Made by a program: the position numbers and the translations under genes
Source of the DNA: Epiperipatus broadwayi
Lineage: Eukaryota > Onychophora > Udeonychophora > Euonychophora > Peripatidae
DNA: 64,000 nt
Reading direction: 5' to 3'
Assembly: GCA_028023455.1 (NCBI GenBank)
Contig: JAQFVV010006203.1
Span: forward strand, 9,034,876-9,098,875
Shown here: positions 1 to 12,982 of the stretch, piece by piece
Numbering within the stretch: the first letter of the stretch is position 1
Layout: each line of letters starts with the position of its first letter
The notes under the pieces: generated by a model
Database searches by the model: none
The model's input: only the letters and a program-made list of their open reading frames with translations
What the model was told of the DNA's origin: nothing

Positions 1-2929
1 TGCACACACCCACTTTTAGGCAGAAATAACATAACCTGATCTCACTCTAAAAAAATAGTACAAAGTTCACTTGCACATATAGTCTTTTAATTTTTCCAGC
101 CTCTTTAACAATTAGAGTATATTTCTATTAGTATCAGCAAAGAAAATGTTTTTTATTTCCTTTCTTATCTCATTATAATTTTCTATCTACAACAAAAATC
201 TTTGATTCTCCAATAGTTAATTCTTCTTATGTGTTATAGAAAAGAATGTAACATTTTATTATCTGGCAATATAACCAAAAAACATATTTGTAAATTAATT
301 GAATAATTCTTTATAATTCATTTGACTATCACAATCAGTATGCATTCGCTGAAATAATGTCTAGCTTTGAATGACTATCACAATGGTCTTGTAATATTTG
401 CAATTGTTATGAAAATATTTTCAGTTCAACACTATTTACTATTTTTCTTAGTTATTATTTTATCTCTATCCATTATGTTTTAAAATTTTCAGTAGTGATG
501 GAGAAGCAATTATGGCTACTTTCAAAATAATTAAATATGAGAGTATTGATAATATTATCACACTGCGCAACAATTATGTGGGAGATAGTTAGATATGTAG
601 TCACAATTGATCAAACTTCTCCAAATATCAACAATTCTAAACCATGTAACTTTATCAGTAATGTATAAAACAATATGATGCATGGCCCATACTTAAGACC
701 CTATATTTGTATATCAAGTTTTCAATCCTATAGCAGCTCATGGTTCCTAAGTAACAGGCTACTACAATCAAGCTTTGACATATAATTTCCCTTCATAATA
801 GTTTTTTATTACTTGTCATCCCTTTAACAGAATGTACTGTAGAAGTTTAATTTTAGGGGTAAATCATAAACCTTAATATGATCAATATAACCAAGACTAA
901 ATTATTGAATATAATCAACAAAAGAAGATGATGAGTATTTTGAATAGGATTTCTATTGGTTAGGAAATTTTTTCAAATTTAATATACTGGGCTTGCTTTA
1001 TTGAATCTGATAGTTTTTGATTTAGTGTATTATGTAATATATGATTAACAACAATCAAACAAAGATAGTTCCTTATTCCTATGCTTATATGACTAATAAT
1101 CAGTTTGTAGTTACAAAGATGTAATATTGGCAAAAGTTCAATTCTATGAAAATATCTGAAATATATTGTGTGATTCAGAAACTAATTCATTGAAAGGATA
1201 GAGTAAAAATATATTATGGCAATGTTTAAAATATATCAAATCCTTTTTGGAAATTAATGATTTATTAGTTTTATATTATTTACATATTTAATTATATACC
1301 TTAAACCTAATAATACTGAAGGCATTATTTGTTAGTCTGCTTTCAAAAAAGGTTATATTTAACTATGTTTAATGAGGTTTGGTTAAATTTCTTTGTATTA
1401 ATAATTTCACTCTCAGTAGTCAAATTGCAATCTTTAGTATCTATATAAACATGTTAGACCACAGATACGGTAGATTTCCACTTTTATTGATTAAAAAAGG
1501 TTGCCTTGACAACAGATTGAGATTGTTAATGCTACTGCTACTGTTTAAGTGTTAACTGCTGCCATGTATTTAAATTATATGTATGTATATAAAAGAGGTA
1601 CATAGATGTTTGCTTTTATAAGAGGTTTTATTAACAAATTAAATATACAAAAAATTTACGGTGAGAAGTTGTATGCATTGCCAAAATAATTTATACTTTA
1701 ATATGTAGCTAAATTATATATAAATACTAAGTTCTATAACCAAAGGCAGATAAAGTAACTAAACAAGAAAAATGCAACCAAAAATAATAGTAATCAGTAT
1801 TTACTATCCTAAATCAATTTATTTTTGATAAAGTCCTTATATCATGATAGTGCATAACTAAATTTACTATGATATCACAAATTAAAAAAACATTGTATGG
1901 AATTGATGTCCTCTGTTTGAAAGCAGGTTGAATATTCATGCAAAAAGTTTTATAAACCAAGAAATATATGCATGATCTCGATCAGAAGTAGTTTTTCCTC
2001 CTGCAGCAACTCCTAGTGCAATTATTCCAATATCTTAATTACAATCTCATTAAAATATACATATTCATAAATAATTTATAAATAACTAGTGAATACTATT
2101 CCTAAGTGAAACAAAACCCCAACTCATAACATAAATTTAACTCCACCAAAAAAGTTAACGATCATAATCTTCGAAACATTGAGATAGATTAAAATGACAT
2201 CAATTAAAGCATTATCAATATATTAGTAAATTTTATATTTTCTAAAATATATGCGTGAAGTAATTTACAATAAATTCATGATAATTAGAGAAGCCTTCTA
2301 CCTCTCCAAAATATAATATAGATAAATACTACATATGAAAACAAAGGAGTATTGTATTTTAAATTCCAGTTATAATACTAATGTTAAAAGAAATCAAGTG
2401 ATATGCTCCAAATGTATTATTTGCAGAAAAGAATTATTTCATAGAGAATTTAATCTCAAACACTATTCTAAATATCATACTGTATATTTAAATGTCAAAA
2501 AGAAATATCAATCATATTTATAAAAAATCCAAGACTGCTTGTGACTTAAAAAAAATATCAAAGTTTATTCAATTTCATCTGCATTTTGCAAATGATTTGG
2601 AAGTTTCAAAATCTTAAAGTTTCAAACCCAAGTCATTTTATTTGTTCACTTTATTAATGACTTCAGTCATGTACTAACTGTAGTTATTTTTGGCATTTTC
2701 TTATATTTCAAAAAATTATACATACTACCAAACCATCACCTGATTCTCCTACCTTAACATCTTCACTAACAACAGTATTCTATTAATCTATTCCAGAGCC
2801 ATCTATCGAAGAAGATCTTATTTAAATGTAAATTTTAGGCAGAATATTCATGGAAATTACAGAAGTATTAATCAAATAATAATAACTATAAATTAGAAAC
2901 TAGTAAAACAGTTCTCTAATATTTCTTAC
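1..2929. other. HSDL2 intron, left part; no gene seen
   Basis: AT-rich sequence downstream (minus strand) of the leftmost HSDL2 exon, so it should be intron. I searched the minus strand for the next HSDL2 exon, which would carry the YxxxK catalytic motif, and did not see it; it probably lies left of the window. The short plus-strand open frame at 2335-2523 has low-complexity AT-driven composition and no family resemblance. No structured repeat stood out. Confidence 0.6.
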
Positions 2930-3033
2930 CTACATGATTCTGAAACCACTTTGGATTTAGACTTAGTGGTGGACTAAGGTTTAAAATATGAGGATTTTGA
3001 CTCTTTTTTAAATATGGAAGACATATCTTTGAC
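2930..3033 (-). CDS. HSDL2: HSDL2 internal exon (catalytic-Ser exon)
   Basis: Exon of hydroxysteroid dehydrogenase-like protein 2, an SDR-family enzyme of peroxisomes/mitochondria whose physiological substrate is not firmly established. It encodes 34 full codons, SKICLPYLKKS then NPHILNLSPPLSLNPKWF. This matches the conserved HSDL2 block that ends in HILN(I/L)SPPL and carries the SDR active-site serine. The acceptor is a pyrimidine-rich tract ending ATTTCAG before base 3033; the donor is GTAAG at 2929-2925. Phase fits exactly: the previous exon ends AC, this one starts G, giving Thr (ACG), and it ends with one extra base. It is 104 bp, too short for a 60-codon open-frame cutoff. The next exon, with the YxxxK pair, lies outside the window. 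The identity rests on protein collinearity over three exons. Confidence 0.93.
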
Positions 3034-4679
3034 CTGAAATAATAATAAAAAATCAAAATAAATAATCATAAAAATAAATAAATTTAATATATGTATATAT
3101 TTCTGGTACACATGTTTTAGAAATCATATCAGCAATTTCCATAACTGCAACATTAATTATTCATGATCCAAAACAAATTTTTGATAAAATTAGTTAGAAA
3201 TTAGTAATGAAAAAAAAATATTTTAATTTCTAAACTTTAATTTTTTAGCCCATAGAACAATCATTATGGGGTAGAAAAACTTTACAAGTAAATAGATGAT
3301 GTAGCCTTTTTCAGCAAAGCTTTAATTTCTAATTTAATATAATCATAATCACCTTATCCATTTCATAAAAAGGATTCTAAAAGACAGGGAAACAACTGTA
3401 TTAAACACAAAAAAACTATGTATACATCATTATCATGTACCCCCCATATTGGTTAAGCAGTATGAATCAAACTCTTTCTTTAATTCAAATTCACTCATTT
3501 CTCCAAACATGTTTCTTATGGCAACTACCATTCTTCATATATGGTTGAATAGATATCAATAATTGACTAATAAATACAAGAAGTATAAATTATTTCTGAA
3601 ATAATCATATCATCATAGCATTCTCACATTAGAATAAAAAATAACAAGGAAAAACATGTAGATGAGATTTATGAATTAACAACAAATCCATATACATGCT
3701 AATATTCACTGTCTATTTCACAGTACTTCTTTAGCAAAACTTTCTTTATGAAAGAGACTTCAATAGATATTTTATCCTCAGTCCAATGAAACCTCCTTGT
3801 AATGACTTTGAAATATTTTTATAATGTAAATAAAATCTGCTTCTACCATAAAAAAATCATTTTACCATAAAATACTTTTTAGGAAGTCTTTTTACTTTTA
3901 ATTCATTTCACAGAGTTAATAATTAATTGGCAAAGTAAAATTATATAAGTACCAAAAAGCATACTAATAGTTTTTTTTTTTTACTTATTTCCAAAATCAT
4001 CTTTACATTTTTTAGTTTTCTAATAAAGGAATGTTTTTGATATCTTAGAAAAAATATTCTTTTTAATGAAGTTTCTCATTTAATGACCAATATTTCAAAG
4101 CATTTAGAACTATTAATTTTAATACTAAAAAGATGTCTACAGGTGAAATAAGACATTAGATCACAAAGAACTTAGCTTCATCATCACATTTAAATTAATG
4201 TGGATTTTCATAGACTTTTCAATTGCCAGGTAGTGAGGGCTTGATAGCTTTATATCCTGACTTAATCTAGTTAATAATCAATATTGTGATAGTTAGCTGT
4301 ATTAATTATGGATTAGTTTCAAATAAAATCCCAAGTTTCTTGAAAAAAAATTTCCCCATTTACTTGGTTTAGATTTGAACTCAGGGTCATAGGTAAAGCA
4401 GGCACATATGTACCATATTTTATTTCAAGAAATACACAGCATTTTAAATTAGAATAAAGACATAGACACATTGGTACATAGTTTAAGATTAAAACTCGTA
4501 CTAAAGTTAACAACAAAGATATTGCAGAGTGAACTAAAAAAAATAAAGAATATAGTGTTGTAAAGAATTGGATAAAACATGAATGGCCATTTAAATGGCC
4601 AGATAATTGGTCTCCAACAATATGAAATGCCCAAAAAAGTTTATCAACCTGCCATGAATGTATTTTTAAGTCAGACCAT
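3034..4679. other. HSDL2 intron, AT-rich, no gene seen
   Basis: Start of the 10.6-kb intron between the two left HSDL2 exons. Homopolymer runs and AT-rich sequence only. The minus-strand open frames at 4319-4634 overlap each other in different frames and show no family features. A fragment near 4366-4400 has a weak tRNA B-box-like string (ATTTGAACTC) but no A box or target duplication. Confidence 0.5.
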
Positions 4680-5680
4680 GTAATGATATTGCCTGAGGGG
4701 GGAAAAGCATTTTACAACTATTACACAAAGGAACCCTGGTATAGTCAGAATGAAAGAATTGGCTGATTCATATGTTTTGGTGGCTAGACTTGAATAATGA
4801 TAATGAGCAGACTGTTAGAAATTGTCTGGCTTGCCAAAAAATAGCAAATTTCGCAGCTAAAAAATTGAAACCGGCCTGAAGCTACAAAAGGATTGCAGTG
4901 AGGCTGGCCATCTGAACTATAATGGACCATTTCATGAATATATATTTTTTAGTAGCTGCATATGCATATTCAAAATGGATATAAAAACTATCTAGTGAAA
5001 GATATAAGTACAGAAAATGTGATAAAAGTTTTAAACAAACATTTTGTAAGGTGAAGTATCCGGAAACCATTGTCACAAATAACGGTATGGTTTCAGTTCA
5101 GAAAAATGCATTAAATAAACAAGAGTATGCTGATATTCACAAAGTGTTTACAACTGTAATGTTTTATCAGCATTTTATGCTCAAGCTCTTTTACAAAAAA
5201 AACATCCGTGGAATTATTAATGCAATGACACATGAGAACACACTTATCTATTTTAATTCTAGATAAAGTATAAAAAAAAAGATGGAAATTTGGAGAACAT
5301 TGAATTTAAAGTTAACCAAACCATGCAGATTAGAGATGTAATTAAGAAAAAATGGCTACTGAGAGTAATTAGTAGAATTGTGTCTGCATAAATACTTGAA
5401 ATTAAGTCAGAAGATGAGAGAGTTTTAAGATGCCATGTTATCTATATAAGAGAATGACAAACTGAAATATTAGAAGACATAGTTCCTACTTCAAATACAA
5501 TTAAAGATAATAAGACTGATGTTTCTAATAACACAGAATTAGAAGCACCAGATAACTCTTCAGATCAAGAAGAAGTTATAGAAGTAAATAGTGAATAAAA
5601 AGAGAAGATTACAAACAAAGAAGTATTGACCCAAGCAATGCCTACATGTGGCAGAAAACTGTAAAGTTGCAAGATTTTAT
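4680..5680 (+). pseudogene. Gypsy-type integrase remnant
   Basis: Decayed pol fragment of a Ty3/Gypsy LTR retrotransposon. Read through frameshifts, it contains part of the zinc-binding HHCC region (NCLACQK preceded by DNDNEQTVR, about 4790-4850). The central integrase domain follows (VAAYAYSKWI about 4950-4980; then PETIVTNNG about 5058-5085, the second catalytic-region motif, normally VTDNG, here with D changed to N). Further downstream it fades into Lys/Glu/Asn-rich tail sequence ending near 5665. Multiple stops and frameshifts make it inactive. A purine-rich GAGGGAGG tract at about 5712 followed by TGTATAATG could be a polypurine tract and LTR start, but no matching second LTR was found. 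Confidence 0.75.
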
Positions 5681-6969
5681 TTGTCAATAAAATTCTGCTT
5701 ATTTCTCAAGTGAGGGAGGTATTGTATAATGATTGGTTGTGTATATATATATCTTTATTAATAACGTTATATTTATGTGCGCAAACTAGGCAGTGTTAAA
5801 GCACTCCAGAAATAATGATATGCAGAAAAAAAAATTAGTTTACTGCAAGAAGCAATGGGTTAATGTGCATGTCAATAGTCTAACCTTATGCAAATTAGCA
5901 AAGTGAATAAAAATGCCTATAGACTTGAAATAGTGTTCTGTCAGTTCAGTTCAATCAGTGACCTCTAGAAAAGTAGTAATATAAAGAGAGAAGGAAAAAG
6001 CAGAAACTGAAACCAGATTTGAAAACTCTAAGTGTAGAGTACCAGATTAACAGTCAAAAAGAGCTCTAGTTATAATCTAAATAGACTATCTCAAGAGATG
6101 TGTGTGAGCACTAATATTCTTACAGAACTGCAGTTTTAAAAAGTTTTATACATTAATTATCTACGGATATATAAACTGTTACATGATCTAGATTGATCCT
6201 GTGTTATCCAGTTGTCAGACTATGATTTAGTCCTAAATATATTAGGGTTCTTATACAAATTAACTCCATTTAATATGTATTCATTAACAAATAACTCATG
6301 GGCAATTATTAAAACTTATCTTGTCAATCAACTCTATTATATGTGTGGGCTTTAAAGTGATTTTTGATAATGCCACGGAGCATTCAAGAGATGATTATCA
6401 TCAGAGAAAACCATATAAAATCCACAAACTGTTATCATTCTCAGAAAATTAAGTTCAAGTAAAACAAAAGATTCAAAAAAGATATGAACAATGTAAATGT
6501 GCAAGATGGATTAAAATAAATACATAAGATTAAAGTTAGAAAGCAAGCTTAATTAAATATGTATAACTAGTGAATGGCTTCAGAAAGGAATTCACTGTTA
6601 ACTGAAAGGAAACCAATTTCTCTTGAAGATATTAAAGGAACTGAGCAGGACAAATTTCTTAATGTCCATTCCATACGTTCTTGTTGTTGCAACTGTTATT
6701 ACTATGTGATTATTCATATAGTATACAATCATGAATGGGCTGCTCAAACAATCTGCATTAAACAGTGTAAGTTTATTGACATTTTACCTCTGAGTTTAAG
6801 ATCAAGAAACATGATAGTCTTTCTTCTTAGTTGCCTAATAGCTCTTAACTGAAATATTAGTTAGTTTTCTTGAAGTCAAAATGAATGTGTGAATGAAAAA
6901 AATTTTTTTTTCTAATAGATATTTATAATCATGTCAGACAAAAAATAAATCATGGTCCTTATTTCCAGG
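5681..6969. other. Sequence after the Gypsy remnant; possible LTR, no gene
   Basis: Starts with a candidate polypurine tract and a TG that could open a 3' LTR (about 5724 onward), with a run of transcription-like AT elements. The right end of such an LTR is not identifiable. The open frame at 6574-6852 starts MASERNSLL but quickly turns into cysteine/tyrosine-rich low-quality sequence; I do not recognise it and see no splice-flanked exon there. Confidence 0.3.
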
Positions 6970-9810
6970 AGGCTGTAAAATTACCTTCAAGGCAGCAGTT
7001 GGTGGCCGAAGGCAGAGGGTGCTAAGAATGATGCCATGATTGCAAACCCAGGTTGCCATTTGAAGATGACCTTTTATTTAGATACTTACAACTGCAGATC
7101 ACCTTCAAGTGAAGGAAGATTGCAAGAATTAGAACAAGAATTGTCTCATAGTAAATTGGATATTATTGGACTTGGTGAAGTTATAAGAAAAGGTGAAGAG
7201 ACAATTGACTTTAAAAAGTAGACATGTATTGTACTATAAAGACACAAACAATGGAAGAACAAGTGGAATAAGATTCATTATAAATAAAAATTCAAGAACA
7301 ACATTGTAAAGATTGAAGGCGTATCAGACAGAGTTACAAGATTAGTTATTCAACTTAATAGCAAATATGAAATTCAGATAAGCCAGGTTTTTCCCCAACA
7401 AGTTCTCATTGTGATGATGAAATAGGGGATTTTTATATGGATGTACAAAAGGCTTTTGATCAGACAAACAACATTTTAAAATTGTCATGGGAGACTTTAA
7501 TGGTAGACTTGATAAACAATTGAAAGGTCAAAGTACTGCAGGTAAATTTGAATATGGTGATAGAAATGAGAAATTTTATATTATGAATTTTTTTTTTTTT
7601 GAGAAAAATGTTAAATGGATATGGAAGCATCCAAATAAAGGAACAGCAGAATTGGATTATGTTTTGACTAACAGAAAATACATTCCGGTATTTCAAGATT
7701 GTAATGTTCTTATTAAATTCAACACAGGAAGTGATCATCGATTAGAGATATAAGATAGATGTTAATGCAAAACCAGAGAGACAAAATTATTAAAAAAAAA
7801 ACAATATTCACATTTGATATTCCTAATCTTCAGAAACATTCTGATGAATTTAAATTATAACTTACATATTGTTTTCAAATATTAGCAGATTTTGAACATG
7901 ATTAAGATTTGAATGAAATCAAAAGGAAAATAATCAATACACTTTTAAAAACTGTAATAGAGATAGCTGGTATAAAAAGTAGCAATTGTCCAATAAAATT
8001 TCTATTGAGACAACAATTGTTGAAGAAAAAAAAGGAATATAAAAATATATTAAAATGGTGCATTAAGAAGGACTGAATATCTCAAATTTTGTAAAATGGT
8101 GTTAAAAAAGAGTTTATAATAATATTAAAAAGTATAATTAAGAACTAGCAAAGAAAGCTACAGAAGAGAATAAAAGTCTCAAGACTGTAAAACAACATCT
8201 TGGTATTGTTAGGAAACTTATTCTGCAATAATAATAAAAAAAAGATGGAACTATTACTAAAAAGAGAGATAAAATCATAAAATGTGTAGAAAAGTTCTAT
8301 CAAGAATTATATAGCAATAAAAAACAAAAAAAAAGTACTCCTACAACTACTATCTTTTGAATTGCCCCAAATTTTAAATGAAAAAGTGAGACATGCAATT
8401 AAATTTATTAAGAAGGAAAAGTTCTACATAATGATAAAAGTATAATTGATATCTTAAAAAAAGCAACTTAAGAAATAGAAAAAATTTTAGCAGTTATATA
8501 CCAAATGTTTAAATGATAAAGATGTACCAAATGATTGAAAGATTGTCGTATTAATATTAATATTTGAAAAAGTTGATAAAAAAGATATTAGAAATTACAG
8601 AGCTATCAGTTTTATCAGCTGTATACAAAACTTTTACCAAAATAATTATAACTCGTCTATAACAAACTTTGGATGTTAACCAATCAAAAGAACAAGACAG
8701 ATTTACAATTCATTTTAGTACAATGAATCACATCCAAATATTTAGAAAAATTATAGAAAGATCCAATTCTAAAAGCATCTCCTCAGTGATTAAAACATTA
8801 GACCATCAAGATATAAACCCAAGTTATTGTCATATTTTGAAGAATATTTATAAACATGCAACAGCAATAATTAGATTATGAATGATGCTAAAAAGATTGA
8901 TATTGAAAAGGATGGCGTGACAGAGTGACTCCATATTTCCAAAACTTTTTGCAGTGGTTTTGCAAGAAATATTTTGTAAATTAAAATGGGAAGCTAAGGA
9001 AAGTAAATGGAGATTATTTAAGTTTTAAGTTGTCTAGATTTTGCTGATGATGTAGTTGTTTTTGCAAATAATGCTTTAGAGCTTCAGAAATATTGCAAGA
9101 ATTATCAGAAGAAAGTAAGAAAGTAGGATTAAAAGTAAATGTTAAAAAGACTAAATAATGTTCCATGCATTTTCTCAAAATAAGAAAATAAAAATTGGTA
9201 ATTTGATGTTAGAAAAAATTAACAACTACAAATATCTTTGTCAGATTACTACTACACAAGAAAACATAATAAATGAAATTAATCATAGAATTAAACTTAG
9301 TTAAAGTGTTTTTGGTAGAAATAACTTAATATTATAAGGAAATATGCCTATGTTTGAAAAGGAAAGTTTTTAATTAATATGTGTTACCAGTTCTTACTTA
9401 GGGATCTGAGACTTGGATTAACAGAAGAGCAATGCAGAGACTTCAGAACACTCAATGAAGAATGGAGAGATATATATTAGAAGTAACAAGAAGAGATCGG
9501 AAACAAACTACGTGGGTGAGAGAACAAACAGCTGTTACCTCATTGAAAGAATTAAAAGACTGAAGTGGAGTTGAACTGGATGTATTGCTAGAAGAGATGA
9601 TAATAGATGACAATTGAAATCTTAAACTGGATTCCAAAAGATTGTAAAAGACTTAGAAAGAGACCACATTTAAGATGAATGAATGAAATAAAAAAGTGTG
9701 CTAGAGTGATGTGGAGAAGAGAGGCTAAAAATCCGAGAAAATGGATTGAACTTGGAGTGACCTTCATCTTGCAGTGGATTGATAATGGTTGAAAATGATG
9801 ATGATAATGA
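6970..9810 (+). pseudogene. RTE-type non-LTR retrotransposon, near full length, dead
   Basis: A LINE copy of about 2.8 kb with apurinic-endonuclease-like and reverse transcriptase domains, heavily frameshifted. Visible in order: N-terminal endonuclease start (LDIIGLGEV, about 7155-7180), the endonuclease core GDFNGRLD (7487-7515) and the terminal SDHR motif (GSDHRLEI, 7730-7750). RT follows: a degraded RAIS-LLS block near 8600, DHQDINPSYCHILKNIYK (8806-8860), a region equivalent to GVRQGDSISPKLF (about 8910-8950), then FADD (about 9040) and FANNALELQ. The C-terminal tail ends WRREAK...W(I/R)ELG..F.LQWIDNG (9713-9790). The 3' end is an ATG-rich simple tail (ATGATGATGATAATGA), typical of RTE elements, which lack long poly(A). 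The last 260 bp match two other copies in this window. The 5' boundary is inferred from a jump to GC-richer sequence near 6970; no target duplication was found. Confidence 0.85.
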
Positions 9811-11219
9811 ACTACTAAATAAGTAAAACAATAACTATATTATAAAAGAATAAATTATTAGCAGATTATATGTATGTATAAACATCACTGTGGTAATTTA
9901 ATAAATAATCTATTTGATTTGTTATTGTTACAGGAATACAGAATTCTTTTAAAGTATAATCAATTTTAAAATGACCAATGTTGAACTTAAAATATATATG
10001 TAACCACATATATATATTTAGCAATATAGTTAACTGTTAATTTGAACTTATAGAATTTCAGGCTAAAACAAAATTATTTGATTATTGACATATTTATTAT
10101 GATTATAAATATATTATATATTCTCATAATTAGTCATATATATACAATCAAACATATCTGTGATTTTTATTTATTCATAACTTTCAACTTAATTTCATAC
10201 AACAAGGCTATCAATCTTGCTACACCAAGTTCCTCAAGCAAGAAAATAGTAATATTGGCTTGAATGTGAAATCCGAACAGATACATAAATTAATTAATTA
10301 TAAGAGATCACACAGCATGTAAATTTTTAGTAAATACTTAACACAAATAGACTAAATGCTAACTATTCAATAGCAATAATTATATACAATAACAGATTAA
10401 ACTATTATACATTTGTAGTAAAATTATTTAGAAACTACAATTTTGCCTGAAGGCTTACTAAAATTATAATGAAGACTAAAGTGGCTTTTAGACATCCTTA
10501 GATCCTATCATCTAGGATGTTACTGGCTATGGTAGCCTGTCTAAACCTTTCTTCATGTAGGCATTGTTTCTAATTTAACATGCAGTCTCCTTCTTATCAG
10601 CTCATGGTTTGATCCTTCTTTTATACTTTTTTCCGGAGTTATCTACAATTTTCCAGGATTGCCTTTACATTCTCTTCAGTCTTAGAAATAAGTAATTACT
10701 TTATCTTTTAATTATACATTTCTGCCTTCCAATTAAGCATTTTTTTCAATCTTATCTATGTGTTAATTGCTATGCTTTTATAGTTTACTATATAAATTAC
10801 TTTTTATAGTTTTAAGATATGAATACTTTTTACTTTAAACAGTTTTAAGACTTGAATACTTTTTACTTTAGACAGGTATACCCTTTGGTAATTTAAATAA
10901 TTGTGTGTGTGCAGATATTACACATATGGATTCTATTATCATTAACTTATGAATTCTATAATTATTATTAACAGAGTCACTGTATTACTGAGCCAAAGTA
11001 TTATACTTTCTCATTCCAAAGAAGTCCTTTTTTCACCAGAATCTCAAACATAATCTTTTACATAATGGGTGAATATCTTGTACAGCTACAGTTCTTTGCT
11101 ATTTGCATATTCTTTTTGATGATTCTCTGCTAATTCTATTTCCTAGTCATCTGCACTATTAGTTGTATCCTTAAGTTCAGTTTTTAGACAATCTGTATCA
11201 TTTCTATCCATTATAGTTC
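9811..11219. other. HSDL2 intron, AT-rich, no clear feature
   Basis: Mostly AT-rich. From about 10490 rightward the minus strand may be the untranslated or LTR tail of the Gypsy element described at 11220-12070, because composition rises slightly there, but no domain is readable. A short doubled phrase near 10800-10875 (TTTTAAGA-TTGAATACTTTTTACTTTA) is a local tandem duplication of about 45 bp. The open frame at 10078-10263 is low complexity. Confidence 0.4.
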
Positions 11220-12070
11220 ATTCATTGAAGTAAAGTTTTTCCTAATATGATTGATATAACAGTGAAAAACAGATTCAAACACTATTTGGATCTTAACTAT
11301 TTGGTCTGAAATTATTTTAATCAACTTTTCATTCTATCCATAAACCATCTCTTATCCTAAACATTATCTCCAGTAACATAAACATGTTCCTTCTTCCAAG
11401 TTTCTTGTGTTTCACTTTCTGGTACCAATATGGATAGCTTATTCCAAAGTTTTCTGCCCATAAGTACCTTTGATGGTGACTTTACTGTGGCTGATGTGAT
11501 ATGTTAATGAAACATTGCAAAATTTGCTGCTTTTTATATGTTTTTGTCTGTTTAGAAATTGTTTTAACTGCCAGACAGTTTTCTCAGCAATTCCATTTAA
11601 TTTGGAATGTTATGGTCATGTAAAGACACATTTAATCCCAAAAGCTCCAAATTTTGCGGATATAAATCCTGCACTGTTATCCAATACCAGGTTTTTTGAT
11701 AATCTATAGCATTTGAAAATTTCCTTCAAGATTCATATGGTTTCGATTGAGCTAGTATTTTAGTTTATATTCCATACCTTTTGATCCAGCATTGACTAGA
11801 ACCACAAAGATATGGCCTCTGAATAGACCTGCATGCTCTAAGTAAATACAGATCCACGGTTTATCAATTGTGATCATAAAGAGTATTTCTTGGGCAGTGC
11901 ATTGAACATGATTTGACAAGATTTGTATTTTTTATTGTACGACTCAATTTTTACACTGATAATAAGCCACTGTACACAACTGCATGCAAGGGCTTTCACT
12001 CTATCTATGTCAGGATAATAAAATATTTCCAAAATCTTAATATGATTTTGCAGCATCACATGATCACCAT
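11220..12070 (-). pseudogene. Gypsy-type integrase and pol tail remnant
   Basis: Read on the minus strand through frameshifts, this is a second Gypsy integrase family member. From high to low coordinates: a WPDIDR-like zinc-binding region (YYPDIDR, about 12030-12005) with SCQ about 11920; the central domain HAGLFRGHIFVVLVNAG (about 11840-11790), where the first catalytic Asp region is degraded; then LVLDNSAGFISAKFGAFGIK (about 11685-11625). GIAEKTVWQLKQFLN follows (about 11600-11555; the Glu of the DDE triad is retained) and finally LMGRKLWNKL-like sequence (about 11470-11435) and a chromodomain-less tail. Stops and frameshifts show it is dead. The plus-strand open frame at 11515-11709 is its antisense shadow. 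Distinct in sequence from the other two Gypsy remnants in the window. Confidence 0.72.
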
Positions 12071-12111
12071 TTCATACACTTATACATGCTGTTAATAAAA
12101 GTAGCAAACTC

Positions 12112-12470
12112 TCCATAAAGTAATGCCACCCAGTGCAAGCCTTCATAATCAATGGATGCAAGAAGGTGTGTACATAAAATCCCTTTCCAGTGCCTAATCA
12201 TCCAAAATCCCCAGACTAGTTTCTAGCGTGTGGCTTTTATCAGTGAGGTGTCTTGGATTTGAGAGCATTGCACCTAGATTTTAGGATGTAATGCAACTCT
12301 TCAGTAGACATCTTTTCCCTATTTTGTTAACTATAAAGCTCCTCATTGATGAAATCCACCAGCTAGACTAGTCCGAGGATATTGGATGAGTAGGCACTAG
12401 TATCAGGCCGTCTAGTAGGCCATGTGTGCATAATTATTTTCATAAGTATCTAGTAGCTCACATATACTTT
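12112..12470 (+). mobile_element. MITE/repeat copy, family shared with 36.7 and 37.1 kb
   Basis: Non-coding repeat. Its first part (about 12120-12210, GCCACCCAGTGCAAGCCTT onward) matches the arms of the foldback at 36664-36850. Its middle (about 12205-12310, CCAGACTAGTTTCTAG onward) matches the reverse complement of 37099-37265. Its right portion includes GATGAGTAGGCACTAG, again seen at 36767 and 37212. Boundaries are approximate, and the right end stops just before the hAT target duplication at 12472. Confidence 0.6.
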
Positions 12471-12479
12471 AGTCTAGAG

Positions 12480-12974
12480 CAGGGGTGAGCAATTGTTTTG
12501 GCTCAGGGGCCGCATAAGTTGGTGGAGGGCCATATCGGGGCCACTTTGTGGAAGCAAAGGTTAATGGAGGGCCGCATCTTTTTTTCATGACACAATAAAC
12601 ACACTGCTTTATTCCCTGTATTACCAAAAAAATATTTGTTTGTCCATTCTTCATTAAACACATGACATTCATTACCAATTTTACATTTTTTTGGAGCATT
12701 CATGGTTTCACAAAAGTTGGAAATATATATATTTGCTAATGCAAAGACAAAATTGAAATTAATCAGATCAACTGGAAAAGCACTGCACATCGTATCTACA
12801 CTGCGCATGTATATTGATGTGGCCATTCTAGTGGAAAATATGAGATGAATATTCGGTCATGCAACAGGAAGGAAGTCTCAGTCCAAGGTGGATTTTTCTG
12901 ATTGTCTTGGAGGGCCGCATAAAAACTCTTAGCGGGCCGCATGTGGCCCTCAGGCTGCTATTTGCCCACCCCTG
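12480..12974 (-). mobile_element. Complete non-autonomous hAT element (495 bp) with 8-bp TSD
   Basis: Terminal inverted repeats CAGGGGTGAGCAA at the left and TTTGCCCACCCCTG at the right are flanked by identical 8-bp target duplications GTCTAGAG at 12472-12479 and 12975-12982. An 8-bp duplication with CAGNG...CNCTG ends is diagnostic of the hAT superfamily. On the minus strand a residual open frame (start codon around 12696) gives KIGNECHVFNEEWTNKYFF followed by NKAVCLLCHEKK. This is the first part of the BED-like zinc finger found in GTF2IRD2/ZBED-type hAT transposases (CxxC present, His half lost). Only this N-terminal piece survives, so the copy cannot move itself. The perfect target duplication suggests a fairly recent insertion. 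Confidence 0.93.
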
Positions 12975-12982
12975 GTCTAGAG

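Noticed and set aside
1975-2050. Minus-strand phrase IIALGVAAGGKTTSD that looks protein-like
   Set aside because: Only about 35 residues, no good splice context, and it does not match the expected next HSDL2 exon.
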